The notes under the pieces: generated by a model
What the model was told of the DNA's origin: nothing
The model's database searches: none
What the model saw: the letters and a program-made list of their open reading frames with translations, nothing else
Origin: Microascus cirrosus
Taxonomy: Eukaryota; Ascomycota; Sordariomycetes; Microascales; Microascaceae
Length of the DNA: 64,000 bases
Direction: 5' to 3'
Assembly (NCBI GenBank): GCA_030271035.1
Contig: JAMBUN010000273.1
Coordinates: 144,232 to 208,231 of the forward strand
Program-made: the position numbers and the translations under genes
Shown here: piece by piece, positions 56,854 through 64,000 of the stretch
Position numbering within the stretch: position 1 is the first letter of the stretch
How the letters are laid out: the number at the start of each line of letters is the position of its first letter

Positions 56854-58191
56854 ATGGCGTCAAAGACCGATTATCAAGTCGCCTCGCTGGCAGCCGGCTT
56901 CACTCTGGGCTTCGGTTTCCTGACCGTATGGGAGGCCATTAAGCAGACGCGGAGAAATAAGAATCCCGCCCGGAGCACATACATCTACATGATATGGGGA
57001 GAGATTGCTGCCAACCTTGCGATCGGGATCCTAGCCTGGCTACTTCTGGATGGAAACTTGAAGCCAACGTAGGTAGACACTGCACGTGTTGCCCTGGTGG
57101 ACTGGGACTGACTACTATGATAGTGTTCCGGCACTTTTCTTTATCCTTGTCTGCTGGGTGTTCGAAATCCAGCTCTTGATGCAAATCATTATCAACCGAA
57201 TCTCAGTCATCGCTGAGAGACAAGAAACAATATGGCGCGTGAAGTGGGCGACCGCTGTGTTTATAACGCTTATAAACATAGCCGTCTTCTGCATCTTCAT
57301 TCCCGCCCATACCATCCCGCCAGCGAGCGAAACGTAAGCAACGACTTCCCTATAAAGTTTGGGTTACTAGATTCTGACCACAGCTCTGCAGCTATGTTAA
57401 GATTAACAGATATTGGGACCGTATATCCAAGGTTCTCATTTTACTTGTCGACGCAGGCCTTAACTGGTACTTCTTAAGAATAGTTAAGTTCCGGCTGCTA
57501 AGTAAACATGGATTGGTCAAGTACAAGCCACTGGTTACTTTCAATACGAAGCTGATGGTGCTCTCTATTGCTATGGACGTATGCTATGCACTATCGTCCT
57601 TGCGTCCGAACGAGAAGTTGGTTAACAAGTTTGTAGGCATTGCTCATCGGCTCCATGTCATATCCCAACCAGCTCGTCTTCACCCAATTCCATCCGGTCA
57701 CGTATATGGTGAAGCTCAACATCGAGATGAGCATGGCCTCGCTCATCGCACATCTGGCTGCCGTCCAGAATACCCAGGGCTTCAGTTCCGTCTCTGATCC
57801 TTGGGACCATCGCTCTCATCTTGTCGGCTCTGGAAACCACCGCGATACCACAGACCCCGAATCTCTTCGTAGAGAGAGCATTGAACTGAGCCCATCGGTG
57901 GACGAGAATTTAAGGAAGGTACAAGGTGGCACCGGCGGTATACACCGGAGGTTCGACGTCGAAATTCGAATTGACTCGACAAAGTCGGCGCTGTCGAACG
58001 AGGGACGGTCGGATGATGAGGCAAGCGGTGGGGATAGGTCTTGCAATGGCGATGACAATGCCCCACTTACGGACGTGCTGAAAGATCGGCCGGTTCGCAG
58101 CCTCCCCGGGACGACCTTGGATGCCACGGCCATCGCTGGCAAGTCAAGAGCAGGCGAACGACATAACGATAAGGGACTCTCTTGTATATAA
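56854..58191 (+). CDS. Seven-TM fungal integral membrane protein
   Basis: Four exons (56854-57068, 57124-57333, 57392-57578, 57637-58191) give 388 residues. Seven hydrophobic segments can be placed: VASLAAGFTLGFGFLTVW, YMIWGEIAANLAIGILAWLL, ALFFILVCWVFEIQLLMQII, WATAVFITLINIAVFCIFIP, ILLVDAGLNWYFLRIV, LMVLSIAMDALLIG and YMVKLNIEMSMASLIAHLA. The cytosolic tail of about 150 residues is hydrophilic and Ser/Asp/Arg-rich. The core (NRISVIAERQ, TYVKINRYWDRISKV, GLVKYKPLVTFNTKLMV, QFHPVTYMVKLNIEMSMASL) resembles a large family of uncharacterised ascomycete membrane proteins with receptor-like topology. The ligand and role are unknown. ATG 56854 was chosen as the first ATG before TM1. Confidence 0.8.
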
Positions 58192-58439
58192 GTTGATTAT
58201 AAAGGGCCGACAGACTATGCGCCATGCTCCCAGATTGTCGCGGGCGGATCGAGAAGCGGGCGGAGAAGTATGGACCGCATGCTGCCTCCGATAAAGAAGG
58301 ACAAATGGGACGAACATTTGAATACGATCAAGAGACCACTTGCATGTGAAGACAGAGAGAAGATCGTGGGTGGTTATTTGGCAGAAGATTCAAAGCCCAC
58401 TGGAGCGCCCTCTATTGTGAGAGACGACCGATCAAATTT

Positions 58440-59119
58440 TAAACTAACAACTGGAACACCCGCTGTATCCAGCTTCCTTCTACAACCATGCTTCTATTAG
58501 CTTGATTAAAACGGACAGGGTTCCTAGAGGCTCTACCTGACTTCTTGCTAAGGGACGAAAGCTCAAGTGTGTGGGGTCCATGCATACGAAGCGGTGATGT
58601 GCAAACGCTATATTGCGCAGACTGGCCACCCCGCACTTACTCCCTATTTCTATGTGACACTTGTGCAAATACTTGATTACAATGATTTAATTGAAGACCT
58701 AAGGCCTGCGCAAGCATCCTGCTAGGAGTCATGCTTACGGTCATACCATCTGTGTCCAAATCAAGGAATGTTCCAATGCAGTTGCAACGCAGATGTATAT
58801 CGCCGCAAGGCTTATCATATAGCATACCCGGCCACGTCGCCACTTCCCTGGTGACGACGGCAGCATCAGAAGCTGCTGTTAATTATCTTAGGGCCTAATA
58901 CACTCCCTTATTGTAACGGACGTCTAATAACTAGCCATTAAACTCACTAAATTGAATAACCACGGTATTAGTCTTCCTTCTATAGTCAGAATTTTATAAG
59001 CTTGATATATAAAGAATAGGGTCCCCAAAGGCTCTACATGTATCCTTGCTACCGGGTAGAAGGTTCAAGAAAGCAGAGGCACTGCATAAAACAGTGACAT
59101 GTAAACGCTATACCGTACA
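58440..59119. repeat. Diverged direct repeat, two copies of about 180 bp spaced 500 bp apart
   Basis: The copies at about 58440-58620 and 58940-59119 start AAACT.AC.AA.TGAA/GGAA and align throughout. Both contain CTTCCTTCTA, AGCTTGAT, AGGCTCTAC, CTTGCTA and then ATGT(G)(C/T)AAACGCTATA. Many differences are C/T or A/G changes, as expected for an old duplicated element, perhaps after repeat-induced mutation. Confidence 0.7.
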
Positions 59120-59511
59120 GAGCGGTTGTTGGGCCCGGTGAATGACAGAACGAAAAACACTGATATAGATTGAAGGGGCGCAGCAGAGTGCTCATCAAAT
59201 TGGTCGTCTTGCCTTATAGGAGGCAGCTAGAGCTGCTCCCTTATGTATACGATAGGGTCTACCCCTGCTGGGACAAGCAGCAGAGCGACGAGAAGAAGGC
59301 CAAGCCGCCTTACCCGCACTCAGTGGTAATAAGTATTCTAGAGCTGTAGTACATAGGTTTATAGTAGTCACACCTGGACGTGAACTGATTAGGCTCCTCA
59401 GTTCGCCCAGGCAATTTGTCAGGCACGATTTGCCTGGCATCTTGCGTATTTGTAAGCACCTGCGGAACGGCCAAATATTAGAACGTATATGCTACCCTGA
59501 AAATTCCCGTC

Positions 59512-59566
59512 CCGCAGATTCCCGCCTGTCCGCAACATCTCCGCAAGTCTTATGTAGTTAGACCGC
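59512..59566. promoter_or_regulatory. CCGC (minus-strand GCGG) array in the Zn2Cys6 gene promoter
   Basis: CCGC cores start at 59512, 59522, 59530, 59541 and 59563, spaced 10, 8, 11 and 22 bp, within 75 bp of the ATG. On the minus strand three of them read TGCGGGA, TTGCGGA and TTGCGGA, the same heptamers as in the aldo-keto-reductase promoter. A further TGCGGA lies at 59461. This suggests autoregulation. Confidence 0.6.
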
Positions 59567-59582
59567 GGTATTATCCTGCGTC

Positions 59583-60893
59583 ATGCCAATTTCTCATCGA
59601 AATGCCTGTCTTCCCTGCGCAGCCTCCAAGCGCAGGTGTGACAGGCAGTTTCCTGAGTGCCAACGATGTCTAGCCAGGGACATCGACTGCCTCTATCCCC
59701 AGCCCAAAAGACGACCGAGAGATCCAATATCAGGACTGTCCCAGGCCGGACCATCACTATTGCCCACTCATCAAAGCCACCCCGACGCGCCAGATCTAGA
59801 TTTTGGGGACTGGGCCGCGTCTGGAGCAGGACTTGATGTTTCCCTCCTTTCTGATACTCCGTTTCCTTCCGATGTTGGCGCGACAGAAGCATTTTCAGCT
59901 ACTCTTCTCGGCTCCGGCGCTCCGGGACTCCCGCTCGCACCCGGCAATTTCTCTAACATTACGGCGGGAGCCTGGTTTCTGCAGGGGGAGACTTGGGATA
60001 AGGAACACCGCAGCAGCCAGGAGCTCCAACCTGCCGCCGAAGTTAAGCTGGAGCCATTCATTCGTGCTGTGCACGGGATGCTGCAGTCCTGGGTCAGAGA
60101 CGGCCACAATGATTTTATCCACCAAAAGCTGTATGAGAATAACATGGCTCCATGTCTCCAGGACGCCTTCACAACATTTGCTGCATACAGCAGCTGCACT
60201 CTGGCTGTAAAGGAGATAGTTCTGCAGATTGCTGAGGACCGCTCGTCTGCGCTGGTCTGCCAGAACCAGTCAGGCACTACTACTGCGGGCGATGCGCCAG
60301 CCGTGCGAGTCCACCTTTCTCATGTCCAGTCCCTGTTCGTCTACATCTTCATCCGGTTGTTTGATGGCTCGGTGCGAGCGCGTGTTTCTGCAGAGCGTCA
60401 GCTTCCGACCCTCCGCCGATGGCTCGCGCGGCTGTGGGACGCTATCCAACAGTATCGGCATGAGTTCTGCCGCTCCGGTAACGACGCGCTGCAGCGGACT
60501 ATCACTGATAAGTTCGATTCTGGATCCTACGAAGCTGCCACAGATATGTGGCAGCTTTGGATCCTTACAGAGAGCGTCCGGCGCTCTCAGATCGTCATCG
60601 ACACCGTCGCCAATGCTTACGATTGCATGACCCGAGGCTGGGCCGAGTGCACTGGCACTGCCATGTTTACTGCGCGCCGCGGATTGTGGGAAGCCGGGTC
60701 TGCAGCGAGGTGGCTTGAGCTATCGCGCGTGGAAACACCATTGCTAGTCTCGTCTTTGCATCCCGATTCCTTCATTTCGCAGCATGCTGCTGGGGAGGCA
60801 GACGATTTCGCCAAGGTGATCTGGGCGTGTGCTATTGGGGCAGACAAGATACAGTCGTGGATTGATGGGACGGCTGGGCCAATCAGAGTGTAG
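59583..60893 (+). CDS. Zn2Cys6 transcription factor next to an aldo-keto reductase
   Basis: A single exon encodes 436 residues. The zinc cluster begins within ten residues of the start: C-LP-C-AASKRR-C-x6-C-QR-C-x6-C, followed by LYPQPKRRPRDP. A loosely conserved linker rich in Ser, Pro and Gly spans about 45-130. The C-terminal half has the helical pattern of short secondary-metabolism-type regulators: LEPFIRAVHGMLQSWVRDGH, VQSLFVYIFIRLFDGSVRAR, AIQQYRHEFCRSG, MWQLWILTESVRRSQIVIDT and WEAGSAARWLELSRVE. No full Fungal_trans domain was seen. The compact, intron-free form suits a pathway-specific regulator. The downstream aldo-keto reductase in the same orientation has the same GCGG-core elements in its promoter and is the obvious target. 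Confidence 0.88.
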   Translation: MPISHRNACLPCAASKRRCDRQFPECQRCLARDIDCLYPQPKRRPRDPISGLSQAGPSLLPTHQSHPDAPDLDFGDWAASGAGLDVSLLSDTPFPSDVGATEAFSATLLGSGAPGLPLAPGNFSNITAGAWFLQGETWDKEHRSSQELQPAAEVKLEPFIRAVHGMLQSWVRDGHNDFIHQKLYENNMAPCLQDAFTTFAAYSSCTLAVKEIVLQIAEDRSSALVCQNQSGTTTAGDAPAVRVHLSHVQSLFVYIFIRLFDGSVRARVSAERQLPTLRRWLARLWDAIQQYRHEFCRSGNDALQRTITDKFDSGSYEAATDMWQLWILTESVRRSQIVIDTVANAYDCMTRGWAECTGTAMFTARRGLWEAGSAARWLELSRVETPLLVSSLHPDSFISQHAAGEADDFAKVIWACAIGADKIQSWIDGTAGPIRV

Positions 60894-61450
60894 TATATTT
60901 TATAAATAGCAACATTATTATCTGTATCTACTTGGCCTGCCGGATTCCGCCAATATGGTAATGTGGGCTCTGGTTTCCTCTTGGCTTATACCGCATGATA
61001 GCCTCTAGGAGCCTCTGGGACGTGTAAATTTAGTTGTGTTCCTATTTAATTAACGCCTGGCTCCATGCATTTGATGGATAAGACCTAAGCTCTCCGTTTC
61101 CCACTTTTAGTAAGTTATTCATGGCAGAAAGCATGCAGTTAATTGGCGGCTGTCTTGCGGGGTGAATGACTTGCGGACACGGTGCGGACATTTGCGGAAC
61201 GGGGCGGGATGTTGCGGGACGCCGCGGGCAAGCTATGCAAACGGAATTCTGTTGCTGATGGTGCCACCTGAAGTAATCCAAAGATAATTCAAAGAATCAT
61301 TTGAGAAATTTAGTCAATAATACGCCATTGGTTTCTACAGGAGATCGTATAGCATGTTCATAAAAAGCCGACTCCCCGACTCCTACGACCTCTCAAAGCA
61401 TTCCAGACACTACAAGCCATCAAAACTCCAACCACTTTCTCATATTCAAC
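60894..61450. other. Intergenic region between regulator and aldo-keto reductase
   Basis: It contains the 3' end of the regulator gene and the promoter of the reductase, including the GCGG array. No additional gene was seen. Confidence 0.5.
61146..61227 (+). promoter_or_regulatory. Helically phased GCGG array upstream of the aldo-keto reductase
   Basis: GCGG cores, all on the plus strand, start at 61146, 61157, 61173, 61184, 61194, 61204, 61214 and 61224, so the last six are spaced 11, 10, 10, 10 and 10 bp. Several are embedded in TTGCGGA/TTGCGGG. Spacing of one helical turn would put all half-sites on one DNA face. The array is 220-300 bp before the reductase ATG. Confidence 0.75.
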
Positions 61451-62623
61451 ATGCCTGAAGATCATTTGCCCCCACAGATTATTCTCGGTACGCACACAGT
61501 AAGTTGTATCATATTTCTCAGGCTCCCAGGAGTAGGCGTGCTATTCGCTAATGCGCTCGACTATACCCAGATCGGTGATGCTACGCAGCTTCCTGGAATC
61601 ATACACATAGAGAACACGGAAGATGTCCGAGCTTTACTGGAAGAATTCTACAGCCGCGGCTATAGGAATATCGACACGGCTCGTAACTACCCAGGCTCCG
61701 AGGAACGCCTGGGTAAGATTGGGGCTGCCTCTCGGTTTACAATCCATACGAAGATTCTCGATGGGAATCTAGGCTCCCACGAGCCGGCCAAGATTGAATC
61801 GAGCATCAACGCATCGCTCACCGACCTTCACACCTGCGCCATAGAATCGGTATTCCTGCACGTTCCCGACCGTCAGACGCCCTTTGAGGATGTTGCAAAA
61901 GCCATGAACAAGGCCTTGCAACAAGGCAAGTTTAAGAAGTTCGGGCTTTCAAATTACTCTCCTGCAGAGTTGCAGAGATTCCTAGATATATGTGAGGAGA
62001 ATGATTATGTTAAGCCGAGTATCTATGAGGGACACTACAATGCTGTCGTGAGAGGCGCCGAGAAGGAGCTGCTTCCTTTCCTTCGCAAGCATAGCATGGC
62101 ATTCTTTGCTTACAGGTGAGTTCACAGAGAGACATTGGACAAATTTGAGAACAGTTTGAAGCTAAAATGATAAATAACTGGCACTAGCCCTGCAGCAGGT
62201 GGCCTCTTCACAGGCAATGCCGGCAAATCTGCCACGTCCAGGCGGTGGAGCAAGGACGTAAGTATATATGAGCTGTTTAAGAGAAGTTTTTATTTTCAAT
62301 CTAACGAAGGTGTCTAGAATGTTGTCGGGAAGAGGTATCAAGATTCCTATGATAAGCCTGGAGTAGAGGATTCGGTTGCTGCTGTCCGACAGGCTGCAGA
62401 GAGGCACGGTGTGAGTGGGCATGCAACTGCACTGCGGTGGACAGCGTTCCATTCCGCATTGGATGGGAAGCGTGGTGATGCTGTTGTGTTCGGAGTACGC
62501 ACGATGGAGCAGCTTAAGGAATCGCTTAATGCCTTTGAGGCCGGGCCGCTCCCGGAGGAGCTTGCCGAGTCTGTGAGTGCCGTTTATGAAGTGATTGGGG
62601 GTGAGATCCCCTTCCACTTATAA
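61451..62623 (+). CDS. Aldo-keto reductase
   Basis: Four exons (61451-61498, 61571-62115, 62188-62257, 62318-62623) give 322 residues. The first intron (72 nt, GTAAGT...CAG) is in frame and open, so a naive call would insert 24 spurious residues between ILGTHT and IGDATQLPG. The catalytic tetrad is D51 (RNIDTARNYP), Y56, K77 (TIHTKIL) and H113 (VFLHVPD). Later motifs are GKFKKFGLSNYSPAELQRFL, YEGHYNAVVRGAEKELLPFL and SPAAGGLFTG. The fold family (AKR7/aflatoxin-aldehyde-reductase-like and related fungal reductases) reduces aldehydes or ketones with NADPH in the cytosol. The C-terminus (GVRTMEQLKESLNAFEAGPL) is the NADPH-binding end. It is probably controlled by the upstream Zn2Cys6 protein through the GCGG array. 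The natural substrate is unknown. Confidence 0.92.
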
Positions 62624-64000
62624 TTAGTGCAGTCGAATTGTTTTTATACATATAGGTACTTCTCCACCAGAGCTTCTTGTGCATCGGCGCCTTTTGTATT
62701 ACGCAAGCCTCCTTCCTTCGTCAGAGCACTTATTTATTCGTTTCCCATTAAAGTTACCAAGATCTCGCCTTGTCAGTACACGGAGAAAACCGATGCCAAG
62801 TTTGGAGCATGCGGAGATTTGGACAACTGGGTATCCGGGATCTAGGAGTACCCATTTGAGCGCTCAGGCAAGAGCCTCCTGTCGGGTGGAACCTTATGTT
62901 CGTAACAGAGTGTATGGGTGAGGAAGGACCAATATAATGCTAGCGCAATACCTAGCGTAGCTCGAATCGGATTATAGTGGCTCAGGATGTCCGGGCACAC
63001 GTCTGACCTCTGACGCCTGGACAGGGCACGCGGGAGTTAGAACTCGTAGCGCTAGAGAGCCGCTCAAGTCATCATAACTTGTCCGTACTTTGATCGTACT
63101 TCTCATGCCTAAACAAGTCTCAGATACACCAGGCCGTCCCCGAAGGCCACAGTGGGACATTATCTTGTTGATCAGCAATCAAGCTAGTACAGCAAACCCA
63201 TTCCCCGGAATGATCATTTTCACCCACGATAAACCTACCATCTTGCCACACTACCAGTGGTTGCGGAAAATCCGGCCACCCGTTCTAAGGTCACCACAGT
63301 CCTGTTCACGATTGACCCCCCTGCTGTGTTAGCGGCTCATAACGCTCTGGGGGCTAAAAAGGAAAAAAAGGCGAGTCTTCGGCAGGATTAGGCAACCTTA
63401 CCTATCCTACCCAGGACGGAGCTAGTTTCCAACGCTACAACCCAATCTCGCTTCCCCGGACCAGCCGAGACCACGCGTTTAAAGTGGGCTAGGCTGAACC
63501 CCCTTGAGGACCTCCCTCCGGTCATCATAGGCCCACAATATCAGCTCTTGAACTGCTTGTCGCAGTGCCAGGGGTTGATAAGCAATATTCGCTAGATCAC
63601 GATGGCATCCTCGATGCCATCATCGTGCATATAATCTGCGTACTCTGTGATAGGAAATACGGGACGCCCGGCATTTTGCTGCGGCTTTAAGGATGCAGTT
63701 GCATCACCGGTACAGGGAACCATTGACGTCGTGATTGGAATCGCCGCAGCGTACCAAAATCGTGGGTTCTTGGAGCTCGAGATGACCGCCGGGCTCCAGG
63801 TTGCTAAGTCGGACTTAGGTTAGCCGAGAAGCTTGAGACGTTCTATGCAAGAGCCGAGGGGAACTCATGTAAACGGCGACGGCTATTCGCACGCGGGCAG
63901 TTGGCTATCCGCACGTGGGCAGAATTTGGAGCGGCTGACCGCACTTGCAAACAGCCGGCCCACACACCACCCCAACTTCGAATCTCACATCTATCCCAAA
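62624..64000. other. Right-end stretch, no gene recognised
   Basis: Short frames match no family. A near-palindrome around 63597-63626 (ACGATGGCATC...GATGCCATCATCGT) and a duplicated 20-mer at 63881-63922 are the only structures noted. The start of a gene beyond the edge cannot be excluded. Confidence 0.4.
63881..63922 (+). repeat. Tandem 20-mer, two copies plus a partial third
   Basis: GGCTATTCGCACGCGGGCAG (63881-63900) and GGCTATCCGCACGTGGGCAG (63903-63922) differ at two positions, both C/T. A weaker third version, GGCTGACCGCACTTG, begins at 63932. The GCAC(G)NGGGCAG core is G+C-rich and could be a regulatory element of a gene beyond the edge. Confidence 0.65.

Larger units (their letters stand above)
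58192..59582. other. Intergenic stretch with diverged direct repeats; Zn2Cys6 promoter at the right
   Basis: No gene was recognised. The direct repeat pair and the CCGC elements near 59.5 kb are listed separately. A perfect 8-bp inverted repeat CCAGGCAA/TTGCCTGG lies at 59407-59437. Confidence 0.45.

Noticed and set aside
61499..61570. Extra 24-residue insertion at the start of the aldo-keto reductase
   Set aside because: The segment has perfect intron ends and its removal restores the family's ILGTHT-IGDA junction.
63540..63720. Minus-strand RILLINP, similar to Asp/Glu/hydantoin racemase starts
   Set aside because: The similarity stops after seven residues and the frame does not continue in that family.
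1..64000. tRNA, rRNA and CRISPR features
   Set aside because: No tRNA B-box with a matching cloverleaf, no rRNA-like conserved sequence and no spaced repeat array were seen by eye; a covariance-model search would be the decisive test.

Overview
The window is nuclear DNA of a filamentous ascomycete (Pezizomycotina, probably Eurotiales-like). Most genes are split by 42-90 nt introns with GTAWGT-type donors, CTAAC/CTGAC-type branch points and AG acceptors. The gene families are typical of that group: Zn2Cys6 and bZIP regulators, many MFS transporters, a GT90/CAP10 glycosyltransferase, a 2EXR protein and a siderophore-type MFS carrier. No bacterial, phage, CRISPR, rRNA or tRNA features were seen. 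Gene models were built by hand by joining exons in phase, so coordinates of multi-exon genes span start to stop codon with the introns included.

Layout, left to right. 0-12 kb: a Zn2Cys6 regulator cut by the left edge, a 2-oxoglutarate/Fe(II) oxygenase convergent with a second Zn2Cys6 regulator, a small Prp3-C/DUF1115-like protein, a small secreted Cys/Thr-rich protein, a GNAT acetyltransferase and a small membrane protein. 13-17 kb: a decayed SDR and a nearly intact SGNH esterase killed by a stop and a frameshift. 17.9-24.3 kb: a bZIP regulator divergent from an arsenite methyltransferase, then a many-exon Zn2Cys6/Fungal_trans regulator with odd splice sites. 25-30 kb: an MFS sugar porter with a one-base frameshift, divergent from an amadoriase/saccharopine-oxidase-type flavoenzyme. 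30-35 kb: a 2EXR protein, a signal-peptide-bearing DUF985 cupin and a wrecked APC amino-acid/choline permease. 35-38.6 kb is gene-poor. 38.7-43.9 kb: a siderophore-type MFS transporter preceded by iron-GATA-like sites, then a GT90 glycosyltransferase. 45-52.4 kb: a Zn2Cys6 regulator, an MFS transporter and a 2,2-dialkylglycine-decarboxylase-like enzyme. 52.4-56.8 kb is gene-poor and carries a short telomere-like repeat. 56.9-62.6 kb: a seven-TM protein, a Zn2Cys6 regulator and an aldo-keto reductase.

Four small regulator-plus-target modules stand out. (1) bZIP with arsenite methyltransferase shares a promoter holding TTACTAA and TGACGTAA. (2) Regulator, MFS carrier and dialkylglycine decarboxylase look like a catabolic or specialised-metabolism cluster; the regulator and enzyme promoters share the 13-mer TCCGCGGCCCCAC. 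(3) Regulator with aldo-keto reductase: the reductase promoter has an array of GCGG cores at about 10-bp spacing, and the regulator promoter has the same core on the other strand. (4) The siderophore-type carrier has three perfect ATCWGATAA sites upstream. Several other genes are recent or old pseudogenes, so this looks like an accessory, fast-changing region.
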